DNA of 27,173 bases. Source: an uncultured Brevundimonas sp. Its GTDB lineage: Bacteria; Pseudomonadota; Alphaproteobacteria; Caulobacterales; Caulobacteraceae. Made by a program: the position numbers and the translations under genes. Every line of letters starts with the position of its first letter. Within the stretch, counting starts at the first letter, position 1. A model generated the notes under the pieces. The model saw nothing but the letters and a program-made list of their open reading frames with translations. It was not told where the DNA came from and made no database searches. Shown here in pieces: positions 1-9,530 of this stretch. The DNA is taken from contig CAMPGL010000009.1 of NCBI GenBank assembly GCA_946885435.1, positions 1 through 27,173 on the forward strand. Direction: 5' to 3'.

Positions 1-17
1 CGCGCCTGGACCGTCCG

Positions 18-740
18 ATGACAGAACTGAACTTCAAGCGAGTCCTGCTCAAGGTGTCGGGCGAGGTCCTGATGGGCGATCAGGGCTATGGCATCGACAT
101 GAAGACGGTCGACACCGTGGCCTCCGCCATCAAGCGCGCGGTCGAGAGCGGCGTCGAGATGTGCCTGGTGATCGGCGGCGGGAACATCTTCCGCGGCCTG
201 TCCAAGGCGGCCGGCGACATGGACCGGGCCACGGCCGACCACATGGGCATGCTGGCCACGGTGATGAACGCCCTGGCCATGCAGGCGGCGCTGGAGAAGA
301 TCGGCGTCCAGACCCGGGTGCAGAGCGCCCTGACCATGAATGCGGTGGCCGAGCCCTACATCCGCAGGCGCGCGCTGCGGCACCTCGAAAAGGGCCGGGT
401 GGTGATCTTCGCCGCCGGCGTGGGCGCGCCGTTCTTCACGACGGATTCCGGCGCCGCGCTGCGCGCCGCCGAGATGGGTTGCGACGCGCTTCTGAAGGGC
501 ACCAGCGTCGACGGCGTCTACACCGCCGATCCGAAGAAGGATAAGACCGCCACGCGCTATGACCGTCTGTCGTATCAGGACGTGCTGGCCAAGGACCTGC
601 GGGTGATGGACGCCTCGGCGATCGCGATGATGCGCGACACGGGCATCCCCATCGTGGTCTTCTCGATCCGCGAGGAGGGCTCGCTGCGCCGCGTTCTGAA
701 CGGCGAAGGGTGCTTCACCGTCATCAGCGGCCAAGTCTAA
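18..740 (+). CDS. pyrH: UMP kinase (uridylate kinase)
   Basis: Phosphorylates UMP to UDP with ATP in pyrimidine nucleotide synthesis, in the cytoplasm. The 240-residue product has the usual length of bacterial PyrH, a member of the amino-acid-kinase fold rather than the NMP-kinase fold. Visible family segments are the N-terminal [10 protein letters not shown] strand and loop, GGGNIFRG near residue 57, [16 protein letters not shown] near 74, and the C-terminal nucleotide-binding stretch [20 protein letters not shown]. The ATG at 18 gives the canonical N-terminus. Only 17 bases precede it, so the upstream partner (usually tsf) cannot be seen. frr follows after 27 nt, the classic pyrH-frr pairing. 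Identification is secure. Confidence 0.97.
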   Translation: MTELNFKRVLLKVSGEVLMGDQGYGIDMKTVDTVASAIKRAVESGVEMCLVIGGGNIFRGLSKAAGDMDRATADHMGMLATVMNALAMQAALEKIGVQTRVQSALTMNAVAEPYIRRRALRHLEKGRVVIFAAGVGAPFFTTDSGAALRAAEMGCDALLKGTSVDGVYTADPKKDKTATRYDRLSYQDVLAKDLRVMDASAIAMMRDTGIPIVVFSIREEGSLRRVLNGEGCFTVISGQV

Positions 741-767
741 GAAGAACAGAACCGGGAGACACGATCC

Positions 768-1325
768 ATGGCCAAGCCCGACCTCAAGACGTTCCGCGAC
801 CGGATGGACAAGGCGGTCAGCGCGCTGAAGGACGAGTTCGGCGGTCTGCGCACCGGCCGCGCCTCGGCCAGCCTGCTCGATCCGGTCCAGGTCGAGGCCT
901 ATGGCTCGACGTCGCCGCTGAACGCGGTGGCCGCTATCTCGGTGCCCGAGCCGCGCATGATCACCGTCAACGTCTGGGACCGGGGCGTGGTCGTGGCCGT
1001 CGAAAAGGCCATCCGCAGCGCGGGCCTGGGCCTGAACCCCGTCGTCGACGGCCAGACCCTGCGCATCCCGATCCCGCCGCTGACCGAGGAGCGCCGCAAG
1101 GACCTCGCCAAGCTGGCCGGCAAGTACGCCGAGCAGCAGCGCATCGCCGTGCGCAACGTGCGCCGCGACGCCAACGACGAGCTGAAGAAGGCCGAGAAGG
1201 CCGGCGAGATCAGCCAGGACGAACAGAAGAAGATGGAGGCCGAGGTCCAGAAGGACACCGACGCCGCCATCAAGCGCATCGACGAGGCCTTGAAAGCCAA
1301 GGAAGTTGAGATCATGCAGGTCTAG
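768..1325 (+). CDS. frr: Ribosome recycling factor
   Basis: Splits post-termination ribosomes together with EF-G so that subunits can be reused; cytoplasmic. The product is 185 residues, the standard RRF length. It shows the three-helix-bundle domain with the conserved [22 protein letters not shown] stretch (about residues 25-46, quoted in part as [13 protein letters not shown]), [10 protein letters not shown] near residue 105, and RNVRRDAND near 127. A GGGAG at 754-758 lies 9 nt before the ATG. It sits directly behind pyrH, as in most proteobacteria. The 166-nt gap that follows contains the repeat element described separately. Confidence 0.97.
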   Translation: MAKPDLKTFRDRMDKAVSALKDEFGGLRTGRASASLLDPVQVEAYGSTSPLNAVAAISVPEPRMITVNVWDRGVVVAVEKAIRSAGLGLNPVVDGQTLRIPIPPLTEERRKDLAKLAGKYAEQQRIAVRNVRRDANDELKKAEKAGEISQDEQKKMEAEVQKDTDAAIKRIDEALKAKEVEIMQV

Positions 1326-1348
1326 GACCTGTGGTCTAACGCTCTCAC

Positions 1349-1474
1349 CCGCTCACCCCGGCGAATGCCGGGGCCCAGATGACAAGGCGCCGGCGCTGTC
1401 CCGCGAAACGCAGTGAGAAACAGGCAGAGGTTCTTCCATATGATCTGGGCCCCGGCATTCGCCGGGGCGAGCGG
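1349..1474. repeat. REP doublet / MITE-like inverted repeat (REPIN-like)
   Basis: Two 32-nt arms (1349-1380 and 1443-1474) are reverse complements at 31 of 32 positions and enclose a 62-nt spacer. Each arm holds its own short palindrome. The left one is CCCCGGCGAATGCCGGGG (1356-1373, 7-bp stem, GAAT loop) and the right one is at 1450-1467. The RNA could therefore fold as one long hairpin or as two small ones. Nested palindromes of this kind are typical of REPINs and small non-autonomous elements that are abundant in alphaproteobacterial intergenic DNA; that part is from general knowledge. The element ends just upstream of uppS and contains no credible gene. Confidence 0.85.
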
Positions 1475-1491
1475 TCGTGGAGGCATGCGCC

Positions 1492-2214
1492 TTGGCTGAT
1501 GCGACCGCCGGCCCCCGCCACGTCGCCCTGATCATGGACGGCAACGGACGCTGGGCGAAGGCGCGCGGCATGCCGCGGACGCTGGGACACCGGGCGGGCG
1601 TCCAGGCGCTGAAGCGGACGGTCGAAGCCGCGCCCGACCTGGGACTGCAGTGCCTGACGGTCTTCGGCTTCTCGACCGAGAACTGGCGCCGTCCGGCGGA
1701 AGAAGTCTCCGAGCTGATGGGCCTGGTGCGGGCCTACGTCGAAAGCGACCTGGAGCGGCTGGTGCGCGAGGGCGTGCGCCTCAAGGTTCCGGGCAGCCGC
1801 GTCGGCCTGCCTGCCGATATCCGCGCCATCGTCGAGAACGCCGAGGCCAGGACCGCCGACAACGACCGCTTCCTGCTGCAGGTCGCCTTCAACTACGGCG
1901 GCCGCGCCGACATACTGGCCGCCGCCCGCCGCTTCGCCGAGAGCGGCGAGGATCCGGCGCTGCTGGACGAGGCGCGGTTCGAGTCCCTGCTGTCCACCGC
2001 AGGCGCGCCGCCGGTCGACCTGATCGTGCGCACCTCGGGCGAGCGGCGGCTGTCGAACTTCCTCCTGTGGGAGGCGGCCTACGCCGAGCTGCTGTTCCAG
2101 GACGTGCTGTGGCCCGACTATGGTCGAGAGCCCCTGGCCCAGGCCATCGAGGCGTTCCGCACCCGGGACCGCCGCTTCGGCGGGCTGAGCGAGCCCGAGC
2201 GGGCCGCCGGCTGA
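1492..2214 (+). CDS. uppS: Isoprenyl transferase (undecaprenyl diphosphate synthase)
   Basis: Condenses isopentenyl diphosphate onto farnesyl diphosphate to make the undecaprenyl carrier lipid used for peptidoglycan and surface polysaccharides; cytosolic face of the inner membrane. Visible cis-prenyltransferase motifs are [14 protein letters not shown] with the catalytic Asp, [19 protein letters not shown], and the C-terminal [15 protein letters not shown] followed by AYAEL. I chose TTG 1492 (240 residues) because GGAGG at 1479-1483 is 8 nt upstream. The alternative GTG at 1477 would start only 3 nt after the repeat and has no Shine-Dalgarno. The first conserved residues ([10 protein letters not shown]) follow either start closely. 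The stop overlaps the cdsA start by 1 nt (TGATG). Confidence 0.95.
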   Translation: MADATAGPRHVALIMDGNGRWAKARGMPRTLGHRAGVQALKRTVEAAPDLGLQCLTVFGFSTENWRRPAEEVSELMGLVRAYVESDLERLVREGVRLKVPGSRVGLPADIRAIVENAEARTADNDRFLLQVAFNYGGRADILAAARRFAESGEDPALLDEARFESLLSTAGAPPVDLIVRTSGERRLSNFLLWEAAYAELLFQDVLWPDYGREPLAQAIEAFRTRDRRFGGLSEPERAAG

Positions 2215-3032
2215 TGGAAGCCCGCGATATCGGCATGCGCGCGGCCTCGGCGGCCGTGCTGGCGCCCCTGGCCATCATCGCGCTGTGGGCCGGCGGCTGG
2301 GGCTTCATCATCCTGATGGGACTGGCCGCCGGCATCCTGGCCATGGAGTGGGGCGCGATCAGCGAGCGCCGCGCGCCCGTCCTGATCGGCGTGGCGGTCG
2401 CGTTCGCGGTGCTCGGCGCCATGATCGCGGCCTATGTCGGGGACTTCTCGGCGGCCCTGGTTCTTCTGGTGTTCGGCGCGATCGCGGCCAGCCTGTTCGC
2501 CCGGGCGGTCAAGGGCTCCGGTCTCGATGCGGCCTATGGCGTGCTCTATATCGGCTGGCCCATGGTGCTGCTGGTCTGGCTGAGGAACCTGCCGGACGGG
2601 GGGCGCTGGACCATCCTGCTGTTCTCGGTGACCTGGGCGGCGGACATCGCGGCCTATCTGGTCGGCAACATGCTGAAGGGGCCCAAGCTGTGGCCCCGGT
2701 TCTCGCCCAACAAGACCTGGTCCGGCTTCGCCGGCGGCCTGCTCGGCGGAATGCTCGCGGCCACGGCCGTGGTCTGGCTGCTGGCCGACGCGGGCTTCCC
2801 GTTCGCGGGCGTCAGCCTGGCGGGCGCGGCGGCGGTGGGCCTGGCCGGGGCGCTGGCCACCATGGCGGGCGATCTGTGGGAGTCGGCCCTGAAACGGCGG
2901 TTCGGCGTGAAGGACGCGGGCGCCATCATCCCGGGCCACGGCGGCCTGCTCGACCGGGTCGACGGCCTGATGTTCGCGGTGGTCATCATCGCCGTGATCA
3001 AGTTCCTCATCGACTGGGGGCTGGTCGGATGA
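2214..3032 (+). CDS. cdsA: Phosphatidate cytidylyltransferase (CDP-diacylglycerol synthase)
   Basis: Makes CDP-diacylglycerol from phosphatidic acid and CTP, the branch point for all phospholipid head groups; integral inner-membrane enzyme. The 272-residue product is strongly hydrophobic, with about seven or eight membrane segments. It carries the CTP_transf_1 signature near its C-terminus, [20 protein letters not shown] followed by GLLDRVDG. It also has the [12 protein letters not shown] segment typical of CdsA near residue 163. The ATG at 2214 overlaps the uppS stop by one base, and its own stop overlaps the dxr start by 4 nt (ATGA), so translation is probably coupled. Confidence 0.96.
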   Translation: MEARDIGMRAASAAVLAPLAIIALWAGGWGFIILMGLAAGILAMEWGAISERRAPVLIGVAVAFAVLGAMIAAYVGDFSAALVLLVFGAIAASLFARAVKGSGLDAAYGVLYIGWPMVLLVWLRNLPDGGRWTILLFSVTWAADIAAYLVGNMLKGPKLWPRFSPNKTWSGFAGGLLGGMLAATAVVWLLADAGFPFAGVSLAGAAAVGLAGALATMAGDLWESALKRRFGVKDAGAIIPGHGGLLDRVDGLMFAVVIIAVIKFLIDWGLVG

Positions 3033-4222
3033 GCGGGCGCAGGCGCGTCACCGTCCTGGGCTCTACCGGCTCGGTCGGAACCTCGACGCTCGACCTGATG
3101 GATCAGGCGGGCGGACGCGACGCCTTCGAGATCGAGGCCCTGACCGCCGGGGCCAATGTGAGCCTGCTGGCGGAGCAGGCGCTGAGGTGGCGCCCGCGGC
3201 TGGCCGTGATCGGCCGGGACGACCTCAAGGGCGAACTGGACCGGCTGCTGGAAGGCTCAGGCGTCCGGACCGCCAGCGGCGATGAGGCCGTGGAGGCCGC
3301 CGCGTCGGGCGGCGCGGACTGGATCATGGCGGCCATCGTCGGCTCGGCCGGGCTCAAGCCCGCCTGGGCGGCGGCCAAGTCGGGCGCGACCCTGGCCCTG
3401 GCCAACAAGGAAAGCCTGGTCTGCTGCGGGCCCGCCCTGATCGAAACGGCGCGGGCGGCCGGCGGCCGGGTGATCCCTGTCGATTCCGAGCATTCGGCCA
3501 TCTTCCAGGTTCTGGAGCCGCACAATATCGACCGCGTCTCGCGGCTGGTGCTGACGGCTTCGGGCGGACCGTTCCGCACGACCTCGCTGGCCGACATGCG
3601 CGCGGTGACGCCCGAACAGGCCGTGGCCCATCCCAACTGGAGCATGGGCGCCAAGATCTCGGTCGACAGCGCCACCATGGCCAACAAGGGCCTGGAGATG
3701 ATCGAGGCGGCCTATCTGTTCGGCGTCGAGGCCGGGCGGATCGCCGTGCTGGTCCATCCGCAGTCGATCATTCACAGCCTGGTCGAATACGCCGACGGCT
3801 CGACCCTGGCGCAGCTGGGGCCGCCAGACATGCGCACGCCGATCGCCTGCGCGCTCGCCTGGCCCGAGCGGATCGCCTGGCCGGCGCCGCAGCTGGATCT
3901 GGCCGCGCTCGGCTCCCTGACCTTCGAGGCGCCCGACGAGACGCGGTTCCCGATGCTCAGGCTCGCGCGCCAGGCCCTCATCGCCGGGGGCGCAGCGCCA
4001 GCCGTCTTCAATGCGGCCAACGAGGCGGCGGTCCAGGCCTTTCTTGACCGGCGCATCCGCTTTCTCGATATTGCGGCCACGGTGGCCGAGACGCTCGAGA
4101 CGTTCGAGGGCGGTTCGTTCGGGGGGACTGAGGCCGATCCGCTGGGCAGCGCGCTCGAGGCGGACCGGAGCGCGAGGCGACTGGCCCAGGAAGCTGTCGG
4201 CCGCCGGGCGCTCGCAGCCTGA
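3029..4222 (+). CDS. dxr: 1-deoxy-D-xylulose 5-phosphate reductoisomerase
   Basis: Catalyses the committed step of the MEP isoprenoid pathway, turning DXP into 2-C-methyl-D-erythritol 4-phosphate with NADPH and a divalent metal; cytoplasmic. The 397-residue product is the normal Dxr length. Motifs in order are the NADPH-binding [10 protein letters not shown] near residue 10, ANKESLV near 128, the metal-site [11 protein letters not shown] near 151, the flexible-loop region [20 protein letters not shown] near 202, and [19 protein letters not shown]. It shares a 4-nt ATGA overlap with cdsA. Having dxr in the same unit as uppS places precursor supply and carrier-lipid synthesis together. Confidence 0.97.
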   Translation: MSGRRRVTVLGSTGSVGTSTLDLMDQAGGRDAFEIEALTAGANVSLLAEQALRWRPRLAVIGRDDLKGELDRLLEGSGVRTASGDEAVEAAASGGADWIMAAIVGSAGLKPAWAAAKSGATLALANKESLVCCGPALIETARAAGGRVIPVDSEHSAIFQVLEPHNIDRVSRLVLTASGGPFRTTSLADMRAVTPEQAVAHPNWSMGAKISVDSATMANKGLEMIEAAYLFGVEAGRIAVLVHPQSIIHSLVEYADGSTLAQLGPPDMRTPIACALAWPERIAWPAPQLDLAALGSLTFEAPDETRFPMLRLARQALIAGGAAPAVFNAANEAAVQAFLDRRIRFLDIAATVAETLETFEGGSFGGTEADPLGSALEADRSARRLAQEAVGRRALAA

Positions 4223-4245
4223 CTCTGGAAGAGGTTTTCGGCCTG

Positions 4246-5466
4246 ATGCTCGACTTTCTGGGGTCCGCGGCGGGAACGCTGGCCGCCTTCGTGGCGGTCC
4301 TGGCCCTTGTCATCACCATCCACGAGCTGGGCCACTTCTGGATGGCCAAGGCGTTCGGCGTGAAGATCGACCGCTTTTCGCTCGGCTTCGGCAAGACACT
4401 GTGGGCCAAGAAGGACCGGTCGGGCGTGGAGTGGCGGCTGGCGGCGCTGCCGCTGGGCGGCTACGTCAAGTTCTCAGGCGATCTCGACGTCACCGGCGTG
4501 CCGGACCGTGAAGGCCTGGCGGCGCTCAAGGCCGACATCGTCGAGCGCGAAGGTCCGGGCGCCGAGCGCGCCTATTTCCACTTCAAGCCGGTGTGGCAGC
4601 GGGCGCTGATCGTGCTGGCCGGGCCGGTCTCGAACTTCATCCTGGCCATCCTGATCTTCACCATCGTCAACCTGTCGTTCGGCGAGACGCTGATGATCAA
4701 GCCGCGCGTGGGCGCGGTGCAGCCGGACAGCCCGGCCGCCGAGGCCGGCTTCCAGCCGGGCGACCTGGTGACCCGGGTCGACGGCCGTTCGGTCACCGAC
4801 TGGCGCGAGTTCGCCCAGCTGATTTCCCTTCGAGCCGGCGTGCCCGTGCGGGTCGAGCTGGACCGCTCCGGCGAGCCAACCCGCCTGACCGTGACGCCGG
4901 GCGTGCGCGAGGTCACCAGCCCGCTCGACGATTCGACGGTGCGCATCGGTTTCGTCGGCCTGACGCCCAGCCAGGCCGAAGGCGACATCGTCCGCCACAA
5001 CTACACCCTGCCGGGCGCCGCCATGGCCGGCGTCCGCCAGACCGGGGCGATCCTGGACACCAGCATCACCTACCTCGGCCGAATCTTCACCGGCCGCGAG
5101 AGCGGCGACCAGCTTTCCGGCCCGATCGGCATCGCGCGGGCCTCGGGCGCCATCGCCGGAGCCGCCGCCGACGGCGCGGATTCCTTCGGTCAGGCCGTCC
5201 GCAGCGTGTTTTTCTCGCTCCTGACGCTCGCCGGCCTTCTTTCTGTCGGAGTCGGGTTCCTCAATCTGCTACCGATACCGGTTCTGGACGGGGGTCACTT
5301 GCTCTTCTACGCGTATGAAGCCGTGGCGCGCAGGCCGCTGGCCGCCGGAATCCAGGAAGCCGGGTTCCGGGTCGGTCTTGCTTTGCTGGTGGGATTGATG
5401 TTGTTCGCCACCTGGAACGACCTCAACAAGCTAAACCTCTTCGCCTTCCTCGGCGGGTCTTCGTGA
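4246..5466 (+). CDS. rseP: RIP zinc metalloprotease (site-2 protease, RseP/MmpA)
   Basis: Intramembrane M50 protease of the inner membrane that cleaves transmembrane substrates after a first periplasmic cut. In Caulobacter the orthologue is MmpA, which processes the polarity factor PodJ; in E. coli RseP cleaves RseA. The 406-residue product has the zinc motif HELGH at residues 26-30 in the first membrane helix. One PDZ domain is visible (about 155-230, VQPDSPAAEAGFQPGDLVTR). The second active-site motif PIPVLDGGH lies near 343-351, in the third transmembrane region. It is shorter than the 450-residue E. coli protein with its two PDZ domains, as is usual for alphaproteobacteria. GGAAGAGG (4227-4234) precedes the ATG. 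The stop overlaps the bamA GTG. Confidence 0.95.
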   Translation: MLDFLGSAAGTLAAFVAVLALVITIHELGHFWMAKAFGVKIDRFSLGFGKTLWAKKDRSGVEWRLAALPLGGYVKFSGDLDVTGVPDREGLAALKADIVEREGPGAERAYFHFKPVWQRALIVLAGPVSNFILAILIFTIVNLSFGETLMIKPRVGAVQPDSPAAEAGFQPGDLVTRVDGRSVTDWREFAQLISLRAGVPVRVELDRSGEPTRLTVTPGVREVTSPLDDSTVRIGFVGLTPSQAEGDIVRHNYTLPGAAMAGVRQTGAILDTSITYLGRIFTGRESGDQLSGPIGIARASGAIAGAAADGADSFGQAVRSVFFSLLTLAGLLSVGVGFLNLLPIPVLDGGHLLFYAYEAVARRPLAAGIQEAGFRVGLALLVGLMLFATWNDLNKLNLFAFLGGSS

Positions 5467-7901
5467 ATCGCCTCCGCCCGTCGCCGATGGTCCCCTCTAT
5501 GTCGCACCGCTCCCGCCTCGTCCTTCAGTCGAGCCTGACCGCCCTGGCTGCGTCCGCCATGCTGGCCGGACCGGCGCTGGCGCAGGAGACGCCCCAGCCC
5601 ACCGCGCCCGCCGAGCAGACGGTCGAGCAGCCGCAGATCCAGACCGAGGCGCTGGACGTCCGCCAGGGCGTGGTCGCGCGCATCCAGGTCCAGGGCGCCC
5701 AGCGGATCGATCCGACCACCATCCTGTCCTATCTGCCGATCCAGCCCGGCGACACGGTCGACGACGCCGTCATCGACCTGGCGGTGCGCACCCTGTTCCG
5801 CACGGAGCACTTCTCGGACGTCCAGATCGGCCTGCAGTCGAACGGCACCCTGCTGGTGCAGGTGGTCGAGAACCCGATCATCAACCAGGTCGTGTTCGAG
5901 GGGAACAGCGCCCTCAACGAGGAGCGCCTGCGCGAGGAGATCACCATCCGGCCGCGCGGCGTCTACACCCGCGCCCGCGTCCAGGCCGAAGTCCAGCGCA
6001 TCGTGGAGCTGTACCGCCGATCGGGCCGGATCGCCGCCACGGTGACCCCCAAGCTGATTCAGCTGGAGCAGAACCGCGTCGACCTGATCTTCGAGATCGA
6101 CGAGGGCGTGTCGACCGGCGTGCGCTCGATCCAGATCCTCGGCAACGAGGAGTTCTCGGACAACGACCTGCGCGACGTGATGGTCACCGAGCGCAGCCAG
6201 TGGTGGAACTTCTTCTCGTCGAACGACAACTACGACCCGGACCGGCTCGAGTACGACCGCGAGCAGCTGCGCGATTTCTATACGAACCGCGGCTACTACG
6301 ATTTCCGCGTGGTTTCGTCGGTGGCCGAGCTGACGCCGGACCAGGAAGACTTCCTCATCACCGTCACGGTCGACGAGGGCGAGCGCTATGAGTACGGCGC
6401 GCTGACGATCGAGACCGAGAACGAGCGGCTGAACCCCGAGTTCCTGCGCGCCCTGCTGCCGATCGAGGAAGGCGACCTCTACCGCAGCGACCAGATCGAG
6501 GAAGCCGTCGACACCCTGACCTTCGCGGCGGGCGCGGCGGGCTACGCCTTCGTCGACATCCGTCCGATCGAGACGCCGAACCCCGAGACCAACCGCGTCG
6601 ACATCACCTTCCAGATCAACGAAGGCCCGCGGGTCTACGTCGAGCGGATCGACATCGTGGGCAACACCCGCACCATCGACCCGGTGATCCGCCGCGAGAT
6701 GATGCTGGTCGAGGGCGACGCCTTCAACCAGGCCCTGGTCGACCGGTCGCGCAACAACCTGCGTGGCCTGCAGTTCTTCGAGGACGTGACCATCGAGGAA
6801 GTCCCGGGTTCGGCCCCCGACCGCACCGTCCTGCAGGTCGCGGTCCAGGAACAGCCGACGGGCGAACTCTCCTTCGGCGCCGGCTTCTCGTCGGTGGACG
6901 CCTTCATCATCGACCTGGGCGTGACCGAGCGGAACTTCCGCGGCCGCGGCCAGAACCTGGTGGCCCGCCTGTCTTGGGGCTCCCTGCGTCAGCAGGCCCA
7001 GTTCAGCTTCACTGAGCCGCGATTCCTCGGCCGTGACCTGCGCGCGGGCTTCGACGTCTATCACTACCGGTATGACCTGGAGGAGGAATCCTCCTTCGAC
7101 TGGGCCTCGACGGGCGTCGGGGTGCGGCTCGGCTGGCCGATCAACAACTACACCAGCCTCAACCTGCGCTATAATTTGAAGTCGGACGAGATCATCGTGC
7201 CCGACGGCTATTGCCCGGGCTTCGGCTCGCGGGCGCTGTGCGAGCAGGTCGGCTCCTTCACCAACTCGGCGGTCGGCTACACGCTGAGCGTCAACCGAAC
7301 CAACGATCCGCTGCGTCCGACCCGCGGCTGGCGCGGGACCCTGTGGCAGGATCTCGCCGGCATCGGCGGGGACGTGAACTACGTCCGCACCGAGACCAAT
7401 GCGACCTGGTACTACGGCTTCACCCGCGACCTGGTGCTCAGCACCGAGGTGTCGGCCGGCTACATCTCGGGCTGGAACGGGGATCCGGTGCGGATCAACG
7501 ACCGCTTCTTCAAGGGCGGCAACACCTTCCGCGGCTTCGAGACCGCCGGCATGGGCCCGCGCGACCTGCTGACCCGCGACGCGCTCGGCGGCAACTTCTA
7601 CGCCATCGGCACCGTCGAGCTGACCGTGCCGAACTTCCTGCCCGAGGAATACGGCATCCGGACCTCGCTGTTCATGGACGTCGGCACCCTGGGCGTGCTG
7701 GATGATCGCTATCGCATCGACGCCACGGGCTTCCCGGATCCGAACATCGTGGACGAACTTTCGCCACGACTTTCCGCTGGCATCAGCGTCCACTGGCGCT
7801 CGCCGCTCGGCCCGATCCGCTTCGACATCTCGGAAATCTTCCTGCGCGAGGACTACGACCGCACCGAGTCCTTCCGCTTCTCAACCTCGACCCAGTTCTA
7901 G
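5463..7901 (+). CDS. bamA: Outer membrane protein assembly factor BamA
   Basis: Central Omp85 subunit of the BAM complex, which folds beta-barrel proteins into the outer membrane. It has a signal peptide ending in AGPALA before QETPQP, then five POTRA domains (about residues 60-440; PGDTVDDAVIDLAVRTLF and VFEGNSALNEERLREEI are typical). A 16-stranded barrel follows, with the conserved loop-6 element TFRGFE and a terminal Phe forming the C-terminal beta-signal (STSTQF). GTG 5463 overlaps the rseP stop by 4 nt. In-frame ATGs at 5487 and 5499 are alternatives, and 5499 gives the most compact signal peptide (800-residue product). Its position between rseP and skp is the standard order. Confidence 0.96.
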   Translation: MNRLRPSPMVPSMSHRSRLVLQSSLTALAASAMLAGPALAQETPQPTAPAEQTVEQPQIQTEALDVRQGVVARIQVQGAQRIDPTTILSYLPIQPGDTVDDAVIDLAVRTLFRTEHFSDVQIGLQSNGTLLVQVVENPIINQVVFEGNSALNEERLREEITIRPRGVYTRARVQAEVQRIVELYRRSGRIAATVTPKLIQLEQNRVDLIFEIDEGVSTGVRSIQILGNEEFSDNDLRDVMVTERSQWWNFFSSNDNYDPDRLEYDREQLRDFYTNRGYYDFRVVSSVAELTPDQEDFLITVTVDEGERYEYGALTIETENERLNPEFLRALLPIEEGDLYRSDQIEEAVDTLTFAAGAAGYAFVDIRPIETPNPETNRVDITFQINEGPRVYVERIDIVGNTRTIDPVIRREMMLVEGDAFNQALVDRSRNNLRGLQFFEDVTIEEVPGSAPDRTVLQVAVQEQPTGELSFGAGFSSVDAFIIDLGVTERNFRGRGQNLVARLSWGSLRQQAQFSFTEPRFLGRDLRAGFDVYHYRYDLEEESSFDWASTGVGVRLGWPINNYTSLNLRYNLKSDEIIVPDGYCPGFGSRALCEQVGSFTNSAVGYTLSVNRTNDPLRPTRGWRGTLWQDLAGIGGDVNYVRTETNATWYYGFTRDLVLSTEVSAGYISGWNGDPVRINDRFFKGGNTFRGFETAGMGPRDLLTRDALGGNFYAIGTVELTVPNFLPEEYGIRTSLFMDVGTLGVLDDRYRIDATGFPDPNIVDELSPRLSAGISVHWRSPLGPIRFDISEIFLREDYDRTESFRFSTSTQF

Positions 7902-7913
7902 GGAACCCAACTT

Positions 7914-8492
7914 ATGAAAATCCCCGCCATCGCCTCGGCCGCGCTCGCCGCGCTGGTCATCGCCGGCACGGCGCAGGCCCAGCCCGCCCAGCCGTCCAAC
8001 CCGGGCCCGGTCATTCCCGGCGTCTGCACCTACAACAACCAGCGCGCGCTGGTGACCTCCATGGTCGGTCAGGCGGTCGCCGCCCGCCTCGAGCAGCTGA
8101 ACGCCGCCGTCCAGGCTGAGCTGCAGCCGGAAGCCCAGGCCATCGAGACCGAAGCGACCACGCTATCGGGCCAGCAGGGCACCCTGGCGGCCGACGCCTT
8201 CCAGCAGCGCGCGGGCGCTCTGCAGCAACGCGCCCAGGCCTTCGAGCGCCTGGCCCAGACCCGCGCCGCCGAGCTGCAGTACACCGAGCAGCAGCAGATC
8301 GCGCAGATCGCCCAGCGCCTGGATCCCATCCTGGTCCAGGTCTATCAGGAGCGCGGCTGCGGCCTGCTGCTGGATCGCGCGGCCATGTTCGGCGCCAACC
8401 CGGCGATGGACGTGACCGACCGGGTCATCGAACTGCTCAACGGTCAGCTGCAGACCCTGACCTTCGACCGCATGCCGCTGCCGCAGCAGTAG
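7914..8492 (+). CDS. skp: OmpH/Skp family periplasmic outer-membrane protein chaperone
   Basis: Periplasmic holdase that receives unfolded outer-membrane proteins from the Sec machinery and hands them to BAM. The 192-residue product begins with a clear signal peptide (cleavage after GTAQA). Long Gln/Ala-rich helices follow (about residues 55-145), matching the tentacle helices of Skp, including QQRAGALQQRAQAFERLAQ. The C-terminal part has QERGCGLLLDRAAMFGANP, a segment common in alphaproteobacterial OmpH proteins (compare the E. coli 'y..vl....' end). The family is diverse, so the call rests on length, helices and location between bamA and lpxD. AGGGA at 7901-7905 precedes the ATG. Confidence 0.88.
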   Translation: MKIPAIASAALAALVIAGTAQAQPAQPSNPGPVIPGVCTYNNQRALVTSMVGQAVAARLEQLNAAVQAELQPEAQAIETEATTLSGQQGTLAADAFQQRAGALQQRAQAFERLAQTRAAELQYTEQQQIAQIAQRLDPILVQVYQERGCGLLLDRAAMFGANPAMDVTDRVIELLNGQLQTLTFDRMPLPQQ

Positions 8493-8510
8493 TCGGTTAA
8501 GGGCTGGGAC

Positions 8511-9530
8511 GTGCCGGACGCGCGATTCTTCGAGTCCGCCCAGGCGCTGTCCCTGGCCCAACTGGCGACGGCCACCGGCGCGGAGCTGATCCGCGGCGAG
8601 CCGTCCGCCCTCATCGAGACCGTCGCCCCGCTCGCCCAGGCCGGTGAGTGGGGCGTCGCCTTTCTGGGCGACCCCAAATACCGCCAGGACCTGACCGCGA
8701 CCGCCGCGGGGGCTGTCTTCGTGGCCGCCAAGCACGCCGAGCTGGTTCCGGCAGGCGTCGCCGTCCTGGTGACGCCCGAGCCTCAGGCCGCATGGTCGCG
8801 CGCCGCGCGCCTGTTTCACTCGCCGCGCCTGCTCGGCCCGGAGCCCGGGGTTCATCCGACCGCCGTGCTCGAGGAGGGCGTGGTGGTCGGTCCGGGCGTC
8901 GTCATCGGCCCGGGCGCGGCCATCGGCGCCCGCACGCGCGTCGGGGCCAATACGGTCATCGGCCCCGGCGTCCACATCGGCCGCGACGGCGACATCGGGC
9001 CGAACGTGACGCTCGGCTTCTGCCTGGCGGGGGATCGGGTGCGCATCGGCGCCGGGACCGTAATCGGCGAGGCGGGCTTCGGCGTGGCCGGCTCGTCCGA
9101 GGGGCTGATGGACGTGCCGCAACTGGGCCGGGTGATCCTGCAGGATCGCGTCAGCGTCGGCGCCAACAGCTGCATCGACCGCGGCGCCTACGACGACACC
9201 GTGATCGGCGAGGGGACCAAGATCGATAACCTCGTCCAGGTCGGTCACAACAGCCGCATCGGCCGCCACTGCGTCTTGGCGGGCCATACCGGCATCTCCG
9301 GCAGCGTGGTGATCGGCGACGGCGCGGCCCTGGGCGGACGGGCCGGCGTGACCGACCATGTCCACATCGGCGCCCGGGCCCGGATCGCGGCGGCCTCGAT
9401 GGTCATCAACGACGTGCCGGACGGCGAGGCCTGGGGCGGGCAACCGGCTCGTCCGCTCAGGCGCTTCTTGCGTGAGACGCTGTGGCTCGCCAAACAGGCC
9501 CAGGGTCGCGCAGGAGGTGAGAATGGCTGA
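8511..9530 (+). CDS. lpxD: UDP-3-O-(3-hydroxyacyl)glucosamine N-acyltransferase
   Basis: Third acylation-path enzyme of lipid A synthesis: transfers a 3-hydroxyacyl chain from ACP to the 2-amino group of UDP-3-O-acyl-glucosamine; cytoplasmic trimer. The 339-residue protein has the N-terminal uridine-binding domain (to about 105), then left-handed beta-helix hexapeptide repeats (about 108-290; VVGPGVVIGPGAAIGARTRV). The catalytic-His segment NLVQVGHNSRIGRHC is near 242, and a C-terminal helix follows. The GTG at 8511 is the first in-frame start and gives the normal N-terminus. The stop overlaps fabZ by 8 nt. Confidence 0.96.
   Translation: MPDARFFESAQALSLAQLATATGAELIRGEPSALIETVAPLAQAGEWGVAFLGDPKYRQDLTATAAGAVFVAAKHAELVPAGVAVLVTPEPQAAWSRAARLFHSPRLLGPEPGVHPTAVLEEGVVVGPGVVIGPGAAIGARTRVGANTVIGPGVHIGRDGDIGPNVTLGFCLAGDRVRIGAGTVIGEAGFGVAGSSEGLMDVPQLGRVILQDRVSVGANSCIDRGAYDDTVIGEGTKIDNLVQVGHNSRIGRHCVLAGHTGISGSVVIGDGAALGGRAGVTDHVHIGARARIAAASMVINDVPDGEAWGGQPARPLRRFLRETLWLAKQAQGRAGGENG

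Noticed and set aside
2285..3028. Apparent 248-residue N-terminal extension of Dxr
   Set aside because: It reads cdsA in the wrong frame. Dxr homology begins at ATG 3029 with the GSTGSVG motif.
5307..7793. 828-codon open frame on the minus strand opposite bamA
   Set aside because: It mirrors a certain BamA gene. Long antisense frames arise from high-GC codon bias, and its composition (many Val, Asp, Gln, Arg) is typical of a shadow. No ribosome-binding site or family motif is visible.
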